Of a stretch of DNA of 64,000 nucleotides, positions 55,144-63,531 are shown piece after piece; the first letter of the stretch is position 1, and each line of letters opens with the position of its first letter. The stretch is from Streptomyces marianii (GTDB taxonomy: Bacteria; Actinomycetota; Actinomycetes; Streptomycetales; Streptomycetaceae). The DNA is taken from positions 3,766,001 to 3,830,000 of the forward strand of contig NZ_VAWE01000001.1 of assembly GCF_005795905.1 (NCBI RefSeq). The letters run 5' to 3'. Made by a program: the position numbers and the translations under genes. A model generated the notes under the pieces. That model did not search any database, was not told the DNA's origin, and worked only from the letters and a program-made list of their open reading frames with translations.

Positions 55144-56610
55144 TCAGGCGTGGTTGGGGATCCAGGGGTTGGGGATCGTGCTACTGCGGTAGCGATACCG
55201 GGTGATGGGGATCGCGGCGATCTTCCGCAGTTCGACCTGTCCGCCGGTGACTGGCTTCCAGCGCCCGGTGGGCGTGGTGAGCCGTCGGCGGACGTCCTTC
55301 CATCTCCAGTGGTGCCGCTCCATCAGCATGCGGATGATTCGCCACCAGGCGAAGTTGTCCAGCATACTGAAGGTGCTTTTCGCGACAGCGTGCCTGAAGT
55401 AGTTGGCCCAGCCGTGCATGACCTGGTTGATTCTGGTCAGCACGTGTTCCAGATCCTGCTGCGACGTCCTGTGTGTCAGGGCACGGATCTTGGCCTTCAG
55501 CGACCGGATGGGCCGGTCGGCGATGAAGGTGTAGACGTGCCACTTGTTCGTTCCCCGCTTGCGGCGCCACTGGATGTGGAACCCCAGGAAGTCGAACCCG
55601 TCGCTCATGTGCACCACCTGGGTCTTGGCCTGCGAGAGGCGAAGGCCCATGGGGGCGAGCACAGCGGCGACGTCTTCGCGCAGCGCCAGCACGTCGTTGC
55701 GGTCGCCGTGGACGACAACGACGAAGTCATCGCAGTAGCGGACCAGCCGCCACGTCGGTGACCCCTTGCGGCGCCGGTAGGCGCGTCGGCTCTCGGTCGA
55801 CATGCTCCCGCCGTCCTTCCACGGTCCGTGCAGGTGCTCATCGAGCACCGACATCACCACGTTGAAGATCAGCGGGGAGAGGATGCCGCCTTGCGGCGTG
55901 CCGGTGTGGGTGTCCTCGAAGTCGCCGAGTTCGGTGAGGATCCCGGCCTTGAGGAACGCCTTGACCAGCGCCAGCACGCGTTTGTCCTTCACCCGCAGCC
56001 GCACCCGGCCCATCAGGGCCGCATGCGAGACGTTGTCGAAGGCCGCCTCGATGTCCGCATCCAGCACCCAGCGGTAGCCGCGGGTGCCGAAGTAGTGGAT
56101 CTCAGCGATCGCGTCCTGGGCCCGCCGCTTGGGCCGAAACCCATAGGAGACCGGCTCGAAGTCGGCCTCGAAGATGGGTTCCAGCACCAGCTTCAGCGCC
56201 GCCTGGACGATCCGGTCAGCCACGGTGGGAATGCCGAGGCTGCGGATCTTTCCCGACCCGCCCGGCTTGGGGATCTTGCGTTCCCGCACCGGCAGCGGCC
56301 GGAACGTCCCCTCCTTCAGGGACGTCCGCAGGTCGTCCAGGAACCCCGGGACGCCAACACTGTCCTCGACGTCGGTGACCGTGAGGCCGTCGACGCCGGG
56401 AGTGCGCGCCCCCTTGTTTCCCGCGACCCGGTCGAACGCCACCAGCAGCGTCGCCGGGTCGTGCACGAAGTTGAACAGGTCGTCGAACCTGCGGCCGGGA
56501 TCGGCCGCCGCCCAACGGTGAAGCTTGGCCTGCATCCCCGATACCCGCGACCAGGCCCCCTGCGGGATCTGGTCGGGAGCGCCGCTGTTCAGCGGCGCAT
56601 CTTCCGGCAT
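55144..56610 (-). CDS. ltrA: Group II intron reverse transcriptase/maturase
   Basis: 488 residues from the ATG at 56610 (AAGGAG upstream). RT motifs in order: PGVDGLTVTDVED, IPKPGGSGKIRSLGIPTVADRIVQ, YGFRPKRRAQDAI, WVLDADIEAAFDNVSH, GTPQGGILSPLIFNVVM and the catalytic YCDDFVVVVHG. A maturase X domain (WANYFRHAVAKSTFSMLDNF) follows; no HNH endonuclease domain is seen. It splices and mobilises the intron by target-primed reverse transcription. The frame is intact. Confidence 0.95.
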   Translation of the reverse strand: MPEDAPLNSGAPDQIPQGAWSRVSGMQAKLHRWAAADPGRRFDDLFNFVHDPATLLVAFDRVAGNKGARTPGVDGLTVTDVEDSVGVPGFLDDLRTSLKEGTFRPLPVRERKIPKPGGSGKIRSLGIPTVADRIVQAALKLVLEPIFEADFEPVSYGFRPKRRAQDAIAEIHYFGTRGYRWVLDADIEAAFDNVSHAALMGRVRLRVKDKRVLALVKAFLKAGILTELGDFEDTHTGTPQGGILSPLIFNVVMSVLDEHLHGPWKDGGSMSTESRRAYRRRKGSPTWRLVRYCDDFVVVVHGDRNDVLALREDVAAVLAPMGLRLSQAKTQVVHMSDGFDFLGFHIQWRRKRGTNKWHVYTFIADRPIRSLKAKIRALTHRTSQQDLEHVLTRINQVMHGWANYFRHAVAKSTFSMLDNFAWWRIIRMLMERHHWRWKDVRRRLTTPTGRWKPVTGGQVELRKIAAIPITRYRYRSSTIPNPWIPNHA

Positions 56611-57083
56611 TGCAGTCTCCTTCCCTTCTCGAAACCGCTGCCGCCCTTCCCCATGCGCACGGGCTCTCCCCGGCTCGGAGTACTACGGCGGCTCCGCCCC
56701 ACCCCGCCCGTTCGGCAGTCGGTGTGCCTATCCCGGCCGGCGGGCCGGATGCCCGCCACCGGGAACCAGGACAGGGTGGTTCCCACGTTCACTGTGTTTC
56801 GCTCGGCGGAGGAGGAGCCCGACTTTGTCCCAGCGGCATCGCCACGGGTACGCCGCAGTCCTTCCCCGTGGCCTTCCAGGCAGCAAGCAGAAACCACCCC
56901 AGAAGTTCCCCGCCGCTACCGCGACGGGTACGCACCGCGCCCGGCCCAGATCCACCAGGTTCGAGCCGGTCCAAAGGCTGAAGGACGTATCAACGCCGGT
57001 TCCTCGCGTACTCCTTTCCGCCACGCTCGCCGGACCCGCACCATCTGGCAGTACTGGCACGTCCCGACTTTGTCAGGGCTGCT

Positions 57084-58917
57084 GACTCTGTTGCGCAATT
57101 CGTGGCGGGTCATGCGGTGAGCTGGTAGGCGAGGCGTTCGAGTCGGCTGGAGCGGGTGCGCCGGAGAGGGCTGTCGGTCCAGTACGCGTCGAGTCGGATC
57201 ACGTTGATCGCGGTGGCGGAGAAGGCGTGCTGGAGGCGGACTTTCGGCAGGCCGCGGTAGCGGGCCTGGCGGATGTCGGTGATGTCGAGGGCCTGGTTGA
57301 TGGTGCCCTCGACGCCTGCCCGCAGGGCGTATTTGTTCTTCCAGGTGTTGGTCTGCTGCTCGGCGCGGGCCCGGGCGAGGTTCTCGTGAAGTTCCTGGGG
57401 TCTGAGGGTGAGCATGCGGCGCCCGGGTTTCGAGGTGGTGCACTGCTGTTGGAAGGGGCAGTCGCGGCAGGTCAGGACGCTGAAGGTGATGACGATGGCG
57501 TCCTTGCCGTGCTGTTTGACGGGGTTCCAGTGGGAGCTGGTCTTCCCGGCGGGGCAGCGGACCTGGCGGGTCTTCCAGTCGATGGTGAAGGCGTTCTTGG
57601 CGAAGCCTTCCGCGGCCTTGGCCTGCGCGGAGTGGTCCAGAAGGACCGGGGTGACCATGCGGATACCGTCCTTCATGGCCTTGGTGATCAGGTCGGCCGA
57701 CGGGTAGCCGGAATCGAGGTAGTGCTCGGCCGGCTTCACGCCGTGCCCGGCGAGCTTGCGCTGGATCGGCGCGGTCGCCTTCACGTCCGGCACGGTCGCG
57801 TCGGTCGTGTGCACGTCGGTAATCAGATTCGGCTGCACCCCTGCTACCGCTTCGGCTTCGGCTTCGGCTTCGGGGAGTGTGCCGCATGTTTCGGTGAGGT
57901 GGACCTTGTAGCCCAGCCAAAACAGGTCCTCGCCTTTGGCAGCCCAGCGTGCGTCGGTGTCGTAGGGGGAGGCCAGGCGGAGTTGGCCGGGCGGGACGCC
58001 GTCGTCGGCGTCCCGCTTCCTGATCACCTGCCGTCCCCGCGTGTCGCTGCGGATGGTGTAGGTCTGCACGAGGACCTGCCGCAGCAGGCCCACGGCCTCG
58101 ATCTCACGGATCCATACCGGGGTATCGGCGGCCCAGGCCGCCCGGCATAAAGCGAGGGCGTCCTGACCGAAGACCTGGGCGAGGCGGTCGCGCTTGGTCT
58201 GCGAGGACGGCATCCGCCAGCCATCCACCCGGGGCCCGTACCGCTGGGCGAACTCCGCCACATCGATCCGGCCGGCCAGCCACGACGGCGCCGCAGTCGC
58301 GAGGGCCTCCAGGGCCGCCCGCACGCTCTCCCCTGCCAGCTCAAGACGGTTCAAGTCCCGCACCGCACTGATCACATGGGTGGAATCAGTACGCTGCCTG
58401 CCTCCGTCCCCCACCAGGCCGGCGTCCTTGCAGTGCTCAAGGAGCCGGTCGAAGACCACCCGTTCCATGCCGTTGTCCGCGAGCCGGGCCCGGAACCTGG
58501 ACAGCACACTCGCGTCGAAACCGGTGTCCGTCAGCTCCATCCCGAGCGCGTACTTCCAGTCGATCGCCCGCACCATCATCGCCGCGGCCTGCCGGTCGGT
58601 GAGGTCCTCGCAGTACTGCAGCACCGTGACCAGCGACAACACCCCCGGCGACAGCCCCGGAGCACCCCGCACCCCGAACGCCCCCGCGAACGGCTCATCA
58701 GCGAAAATCCCCGCCAGACGGTCCCGGGCCCGTATCGCCAGGCTCCCCTTCGGGAACGCCGCCCGAGCCACCCTCACCGTCTGCTCCGGGATCTCCGGCA
58801 GCCCCACCGGCCGCATCGACACCCGCCCCACCTCCACGGCCGCACGGCACGAAAGCGACCCAGAGACGATCATCACCGACCCGGCCCCACCCCCGCAGCG
58901 AATTGCGCAGCAGAGTC
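57084..58917 (-). mobile_element. IS1182-family insertion sequence, complete
   Basis: Inverted ends GACTCTGTTGCGCAATTCG (57084-57102) and its near-complement (58899-58917, one mismatch). Flanked by GCTGCT on both sides (57078-57083 and 58918-58923), a likely target duplication. Confidence 0.88.
57110..58816 (-). CDS. IS1182-family transposase
   Basis: 568 residues from the ATG at 58816, which has GGAGGTGGGG upstream; the frame extends 20 codons further to 58876. N-terminal FADEPFAGAFGVRGAPGLSP and TDRQAAAMMVRAIDWKYALG are typical. RTDSTHVISAVRDLNRLEL carries the first catalytic Asp, DSGYPSADLITKAM the second, and EGTINQALDITDIRQARYRG the Glu. A Cys-rich knuckle (CPAGKT ... CRDCPFQQQC) is also characteristic. 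Short EAEAEAEA run at about 326-333. Intact. Confidence 0.94.
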   Translation of the reverse strand: MRPVGLPEIPEQTVRVARAAFPKGSLAIRARDRLAGIFADEPFAGAFGVRGAPGLSPGVLSLVTVLQYCEDLTDRQAAAMMVRAIDWKYALGMELTDTGFDASVLSRFRARLADNGMERVVFDRLLEHCKDAGLVGDGGRQRTDSTHVISAVRDLNRLELAGESVRAALEALATAAPSWLAGRIDVAEFAQRYGPRVDGWRMPSSQTKRDRLAQVFGQDALALCRAAWAADTPVWIREIEAVGLLRQVLVQTYTIRSDTRGRQVIRKRDADDGVPPGQLRLASPYDTDARWAAKGEDLFWLGYKVHLTETCGTLPEAEAEAEAVAGVQPNLITDVHTTDATVPDVKATAPIQRKLAGHGVKPAEHYLDSGYPSADLITKAMKDGIRMVTPVLLDHSAQAKAAEGFAKNAFTIDWKTRQVRCPAGKTSSHWNPVKQHGKDAIVITFSVLTCRDCPFQQQCTTSKPGRRMLTLRPQELHENLARARAEQQTNTWKNKYALRAGVEGTINQALDITDIRQARYRGLPKVRLQHAFSATAINVIRLDAYWTDSPLRRTRSSRLERLAYQLTA

Positions 58918-59060
58918 GCTGCTCCCGCCCTCCCCGGCACCACCCGGATCAGGCTGCCCCCAGCTTCAACGCCCTGCTGCGACAGGACGAAGGCGAAGGT
59001 CTCTCACCTCCACTCGAAACAACAGCGCCTCGTGGCGCACCCGCTTAACTTCGAAGACCC

Positions 59061-60020
59061 GCCAACGGGAGCCGTCCCGGGCCGTTCCCGCAGGTGCGGC
59101 TGCTGGCGCTGGTGGAGTGCGGTACCAAGGCGGTGATCGGCGCGGTCTTCGACTCTTTCGCGGTGGGTGAGCGGACCCTGGCCTGGCGCCTGCTGGTGCA
59201 CCTGCACACCGGGATGCTGCTGATGGCCGACCGGGGCTTTCCCGCCTTCGACCTGTGACAGGCCGCCGCGGACCGGGGGGCCCAACTCCTGTGGCGCGCC
59301 TCTGACTCCTTCACGCTGCCAGTGGACCAGGTGCTGGCCGACGGCACCTATCTCTCCCACCTCAACGGTGCGCGCGGGAAGCGGACCACGGTGCGGGTGA
59401 TCGAATACACGGTGATGACCACAACCCTGGACGCCGACGGCGTCAGCGAAGAGACCTCCGAGCTGTTCCGTCTGAACACTACGCTGCTCGACCCGGCCTC
59501 GGCGCCCGCCCGCGAGCTGGCGGAGCTGTACACGGCGCGCTGGACCAGCGAAACGGTCTTCAAGCACATCAAGATCGAGCAGCGTGGTGGGCGCACCGCC
59601 ACCCTGCGCTCGATGAGCCCCGCCATGGTCGAGCAGGAACTGTGGGCCATGCGCTGCGTCTACCAGGCCGTCCACCTGGCCGCCGAGTCCGCCGACCGCG
59701 CGCACCTGCCCGTCTCGCACATCAGCTTCAAGCAGACCCTCGCCGCCGCCCGACGCTCCGTCGGCGCGGACTTCCCCCCTCGGCAGCTGGCCGCCAAGGT
59801 CCGTGACGTCCAGGCCGACCTGGTCCGCGAGGCCGTCAAGCCCCGCCCCGGACGCGCCGCACCCCGCGCCACCAAGCGCAGCGGTACCGGCTACCGCACC
59901 CTGCGACCCGACGAGCCGGCGACCAGCCACGTCGCACCCACACCGCCAATCTCCAGCTCTTCCCCGAAGACCAACGCCCCGCACCACCGAACAGCACAGC
60001 CATCCTTCAGATCAAGGCAT
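59061..60020 (+). pseudogene. IS4-family transposase, C-side fragment with stop codon
   Basis: Continues the IS4 gene after the ISL3 insertion: VRLLALVECGTKAVIGAVFD, MLLMADRGFPAFDL with the second catalytic Asp, then a TGA at 59258-59260 where Trp is expected (FDLWQAA). Beyond it the frame is open: SFTLPVDQVLADGTYLSHLN to YTARWTSETVFKHIKIEQRG (catalytic Glu region). It decays after RSGTGYRTL (about 59907). The element is dead by insertion, nonsense mutation and N-terminal loss. Confidence 0.88.
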
Positions 60021-60389
60021 CCGGCCAGACGTCATCCCTGTCGCCACAGATGGCATCAGCTGCCTGATCAAGCGACGTTGGGGCCCGGCCCGCGCCACGA
60101 CCGGCTTTCGGGCAATAACGAATGCTGTCACGCAACACAGTCGTGGGTGGCCGCTCAGATGCGGAGCACCGCTTTGGAGATGGCGAATCCCGTTTCTCCT
60201 TCTGCAAGACAAGGGCGGGCTCGAACGCCGACCTCGTAGCCCCAGGCAGTAGCCGGGGCTCCTCGCCAGAGAGCTTGCCCCGAGCGGCCTCCGAGTGAGT
60301 GCTGAGTGAGAGCCGGGCGAGGCCGGCTCCGGAACAGGATGCGCGCAGGTCAGAGGCACTGTAGATCCATATGGCGGCATGCACTCCGG
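60021..60389. other. Gene-free stretch before the tRNA fragment
   Basis: 369 bases between the IS4 remnant and the tRNA-Arg-like fragment. I see no convincing gene; it may hold further integrase or element debris. Confidence 0.4.
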
Positions 60390-60426
60390 AGCCGTGTGCG
60401 CAGATTCGAATCCTGCCGGGGGCACC
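60390..60426 (+). other. tRNA-Arg(CCT) 3'-end fragment, probable attachment site
   Basis: AGCCGTGTGCGCAGATTCGA then ATCCTGCCGGGGGCACC matches the 3' half of Streptomyces tRNA-Arg(CCT), with one change that breaks a T-stem pair (A60404 opposite C60412). No 5' half is present. Integrative elements leave such 3' tRNA copies at one end, so this is a likely att site at the right border of the island. Confidence 0.65.
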
Positions 60427-60475
60427 CTGTACGTGGGTGCCCAAAGACCCCGCCATCAGCGGCAAGCTGACCGCG

Positions 60476-60765
60476 CCGTCCTCAGCCCGGGCAGGTCGAC
60501 GGTCTCGAAGACCACTCCCCGGCCCCTGAGCTCGGTGACGGCCGTCGATGTCGTCGACCTCGAAGGCCATCTGCGTGAAGGTGCCCGGCGAGGCGCCCGC
60601 GGACCGGAAGAGCGCGAAGTCCGAACCGCCGCACCGGTACAGCAGGCCGCCGGGGCGTTCGTCTACGGGGTCGAGGCCGAGCTTCTCGGAATAGAACCGC
60701 CGGGCCCTGTCGAGGTCCTGGGCGGGGAGCCTGGTGGCGATGCGGGCGCCGGCGAGTGCGCTCAT
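60476..60765 (-). pseudogene. VOC/glyoxalase-family protein, frameshifted and truncated
   Basis: The start ATG at 60765 reads MSALAGARIATRLPAQDLDR, ARRFYSEKLGLDPVDERPGG, LLYRCGGSDFALF and FEVDDIDG. The frame then slips by one base (about 60547) and continues VTELRGRGVVFETVDLPGLR, after which homology ends near the tRNA fragment. The C-terminal metal-ligand half is missing. Damaged at the island border. Confidence 0.82.
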
Positions 60766-61206
60766 GTCCTTCGGCCTTCCCTCCGGTCCGTCGTCCGGCG
60801 TGCTCCTGCCGGGGAGTGTCCTGAGGCGGTTTCACGGGGTTTCGCGGCGGGGCGGTTCGGGCGGCTCGTGTGGGGCCGGACCTCGGTCGGGCACCCCCCC
60901 GGGGCCGGTCACCCGGCAGGTGTCCATCGGGCGGCACCTGCCCCCCGGCCGACCTCGCGACACGCCCGGCGGCGTCTGCGACGCGCGTGTCGCCACCCGA
61001 TCGCCACGCCGTTTCGATATTCCGTCCTTGAGCCTATTGCAGGCGCCGCGACCTGTGGGAATGGCACGACACGAGAACCACGCGGAATCGTCGGGCCATT
61101 TCGCTGCGGTCGTTTGATCACAAGAGCTGGTTGCCTGTCCCCCTGAAGCGCGGCGTCCTCGTCGGGGCAACGAGTCCTGGCCCGCGCCACTCGGAGGGTG
61201 GTGAAA
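60766..61206. promoter_or_regulatory. Intergenic region upstream of the secreted protein/sortase pair
   Basis: 441 bases without a convincing gene. AT-richer patches near 61011-61035 and 61100-61125 (TTTCGCTGCGGTCGTTTGAT) could hold promoters. Confidence 0.45.
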
Positions 61207-61701
61207 ATGCGTACCGCACGTCTTCTCGCCGGAAGTGCCCTGGCCCTGGCCGCACTTGGCATCCCGGCTCCCGCGGCAGTCGCCGAAGGGTCCGAGGTCA
61301 CGGTCAGTCCCGAGGTGGGATATCCCGGATCGACCATCACCGTCAGTACGTCGGGGGTGTGCGACCCGGCAGCGACCTACGCCAAGGGACAGGCGGAGAT
61401 CGGAGGTCAGATCAACCTGACCGAGAGCGGCAGCGAAGGGGAACTGAAGGGCACGTTCACCGTTCCCGACAACGCGAAGGAAGGCACGTACAGCGTCACG
61501 GTCAAGTGCCCTCCCGGGGTCCGGATCGAGTCCGAATTCGAGGTCGCCGGGCGCCCGAACGGTGCGGTGAGCGGTGGATTCGGCGGTGGCGGCGGGATGA
61601 ACAGCACGGAGATGGCCATCGGGGCCGCGCTCGTTCTCACCGCGACGGCGGGCGGCGTCCTGACACTGCGGCGTCGTCACGGCAACGGCTCGGCGGCCTG
61701 A
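61207..61701 (+). CDS. Secreted, membrane-anchored immunoglobulin-like protein
   Basis: 164 residues from the ATG at 61207 (GGAGGG 8 bases upstream). The signal peptide MRTARLLAGSALALAALGIP ends near PAAVAEG. A beta-rich domain follows with two Cys (GVCDPA, VKCPPG), probably a disulfide. A Gly-rich linker (GGFGGGGGMNS) leads to a C-terminal helix AIGAALVLTATAGGVLTL and Arg-rich stop-transfer RRRHG. No LPxTG is present, so it is held by the helix rather than by the neighbouring sortase. Operon with the sortase 65 bases downstream. Confidence 0.75.
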   Translation: MRTARLLAGSALALAALGIPAPAAVAEGSEVTVSPEVGYPGSTITVSTSGVCDPAATYAKGQAEIGGQINLTESGSEGELKGTFTVPDNAKEGTYSVTVKCPPGVRIESEFEVAGRPNGAVSGGFGGGGGMNSTEMAIGAALVLTATAGGVLTLRRRHGNGSAA

Positions 61702-61766
61702 GCGTCCCCCGGCGCCGGCCGACGGGACCCACCGCCTCCGCAACCGAGACCGGAGCCCGGAGCACT

Positions 61767-62459
61767 ATGGGACGCAAGCCCCCCTCCCCCTTCACGTCGA
61801 CCGGGGTCTTCGGCGTCATGCTGCTGGTCGGCGTCGGCTTGCTGATTCACGGGCTGCGCGGCGAGACGGCTCCCCAGCCGTCCGCCGCCCAGGCCTTCAC
61901 CGCACCGGTGCCGGGCCCGGCGGTCTCCCACGGGCCGGCCGTCCCGCCCCTTCTGGCCGTCCCGCCTGCCGCCAGGGCGGCCAAGACGCCGCCCGGGTCC
62001 CGGCAGCGTTCCGTACCGGTGAGGCTGCGCATCCCCGCCATCCGTGTGGATACCCCGGTGATGAACCTCGCCCTGGGCAAGAACGGCGTGCTGGAGGTGC
62101 CGCCGGTGGACAAGGCGCAGATCGCGGGCTGGTACTCCAGAGGGCCGGCGCCGGGCGAGGTCGGCGCGGCCGTCGTGGCCGGGCATGTCGACACCCCCAC
62201 CGGCCGTGCCGTCTTCTACCGGCTGGGTGCGCTCACCAAAGGCAGCGCCATCCAGGTCACCCGGCTCGACGGGCGCACGGCGCACTTCTCCGTGGACGCC
62301 GTCGAGGTGTACTCGAAGCACTCCTTCCCCAGCAAGAAGGTGTACGCCAGCACCACCGTCCCCCAGTTGCGGGTGATCACGTGCGGCGGGGGCTACACCA
62401 AGAAGACGGGCTACCTCGGCAATCTCGTCGTCTACGCGACGCTCAAGCGCATGAGCTAG
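61767..62459 (+). CDS. Class F sortase
   Basis: 230 residues from the ATG at 61767 (GGAG 4 bases upstream). One N-terminal helix (about 10-28) and a Pro/Ala linker precede the sortase barrel (about 90-228). Catalytic His is in VVAGHVDTPTG and catalytic Cys in LRVITCGGGYTKKTGY. The Arg usually found after the Cys is not obvious; Lys-Lys occupies that loop. Class F sortases attach or process surface proteins in actinomycetes. No canonical substrate is visible in the window. Confidence 0.88.
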   Translation: MGRKPPSPFTSTGVFGVMLLVGVGLLIHGLRGETAPQPSAAQAFTAPVPGPAVSHGPAVPPLLAVPPAARAAKTPPGSRQRSVPVRLRIPAIRVDTPVMNLALGKNGVLEVPPVDKAQIAGWYSRGPAPGEVGAAVVAGHVDTPTGRAVFYRLGALTKGSAIQVTRLDGRTAHFSVDAVEVYSKHSFPSKKVYASTTVPQLRVITCGGGYTKKTGYLGNLVVYATLKRMS

Positions 62460-62785
62460 TGCCGCATCGGGCAACGTTCGCCCCGTCGCGGCGCCCGGCA
62501 CGGCGACTCGAGGCGTTGCCGGATCAACCGAGTAGGCTCACCACGAGGTCGATCCGGCGCCTTGCGATCTTCCCCTCGGCCCGGAGGGCCCGGGGCAGAC
62601 CCCACCCCCTCGACCGGAGGGCCCGGGGCAGACCCCGTGCACCGGACGCCGCGCCTTGACGGGCAAACCCTGCCTGACGCGGCACCAGCCTTCCGCCCCC
62701 GGGAGCCCGGTGGCCGTGGCCGTGGCCGTGGCCGTGGCCGCATGATGGTGTCCTCACACCGCAAGGGCGCACCGGAGGGGCCGCC
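62460..62785. repeat. Repeat-rich intergenic region
   Basis: 326 bases containing a diverged piece of the palindromic repeat (about 62500-62575, GCGTTGCCGGATC ... CGCCTTGCGATC), a 23-bp direct repeat starting CCGGAGGGCCCGGGGCAGAC (62581-62603 and 62614-62636), and five tandem TGGCCG units (62711-62740). Confidence 0.8.
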
Positions 62786-63355
62786 GTGATCGTCGTACCG
62801 ATGACAGCCGCGCATGCGGAGGAGGTCCTCGCCGTCTACCGGCTCGGCATCGACGAGGGCGACGCGACCTTCGAGACCCGCGCTCCGGCCTGGGCCGAGT
62901 TCGACACGACCAGACTGACGGAGCATCGGTTCGTCGCCCTGCGGGACTCCGTACCGACGCCGGCCGCACCCCGGGCACGCCCGGCGGCCACGGGCGCCGC
63001 GGACACCAAGGGGGTCGCCGCCGACCGTGTCGGCCACGTGCTCGGCTGGGTCGCGGCGTCGGCCGTCTCCGACCGCTGCGCCTACGCGGGAGTCGTCGAG
63101 CACTCGGTGTACGTCCACCCCGCCGCCCGCGGCCGGGGGGTGGCCCGCGCCCTGCTGCAGCGGCTCGTCGCCTCGACCGAGGCGGCCGGCATCTGGACGA
63201 TCCAGTCCGGCGTCTTCCCCGAGAACGAGGCCAGCCTCGCCCTCCACCGGAGCGTGGGCTTCCGGGTCATCGGCACCCGCGAACGGATCGGCCGCCACCA
63301 CGGCGTGTGGCGGGACGTGGTCCTTCTGGAACGCCGCAGTCCCGTCATCCCCTGA
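62786..63355 (+). CDS. GNAT acetyltransferase, phosphinothricin-acetyltransferase-like
   Basis: 189 residues from the GTG at 62786 (GGAGGGG upstream). The PAT/Bar subfamily is suggested by YRLGIDEGDATFETRAPAWA, GHVLGWVAASAVSDRCAYAG and the acetyl-CoA loop VHPAARGRGVARALLQRLV (about 112-130), with FPENEASLALHRSVGFRVIG. An Ala/Pro/Thr-rich insert (about 56-82) separates strands 3 and 4 and is absent from typical Bar proteins. The substrate could be an amino acid analogue or free amine; resistance to phosphinothricin is not implied. Confidence 0.88.
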   Translation: MIVVPMTAAHAEEVLAVYRLGIDEGDATFETRAPAWAEFDTTRLTEHRFVALRDSVPTPAAPRARPAATGAADTKGVAADRVGHVLGWVAASAVSDRCAYAGVVEHSVYVHPAARGRGVARALLQRLVASTEAAGIWTIQSGVFPENEASLALHRSVGFRVIGTRERIGRHHGVWRDVVLLERRSPVIP

Positions 63356-63531
63356 CCGGACGCGTCGCAGCAGGACGGGTGCGCGGGGCCTGCGGCGCAA
63401 CTCCTTCGGCCCACCGCCGGCGGCGGCCTCGCCCCGGTCGGGAGGGGTTGGTGGGTACATGTCGCGGAGGTTGTCCACAGGCTGGGGGCGGGGCGAACGG
63501 ATTGTGGGCGCGGCGGCGCAGAATGGTGGGC

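Larger units (their letters stand above)
55040..57060 (-). mobile_element. Group II intron with reverse transcriptase (boundaries approximate)
   Basis: The maturase ORF is followed by a clear domain V (55094-55127) and a domain-VI-like hairpin (about 55055-55075, CCGGGAGCAATCCCGG). The 5' end is probably GTGCCAGTACTG at about 57060 on the minus strand. Just before it the exon has CCCTGACAAAGTCGGG, a small terminator-like hairpin, as preferred by class C introns. About 450 bases between 5' end and ORF should fold as domains I-III. Confidence 0.8.
53568..59060 (+). mobile_element. ISL3-family element enlarged by a group II intron and an IS1182
   Basis: Ends GGGTCTTCGAACTTGAGCGG (53568) and its near-complement read inward from 59060. 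It is flanked by the 8-bp duplication GCCAACGG (53560-53567 and 59061-59068), the size expected for ISL3. Between the transposase stop (55035) and the right end lie a group II intron and an IS1182 element, so the element has grown to about 5.5 kb. Confidence 0.88.

Noticed and set aside
58376..59170. Plus-strand ORFs across the IS1182 end and IS4 junction
   Set aside because: They span element borders and encode no motif.
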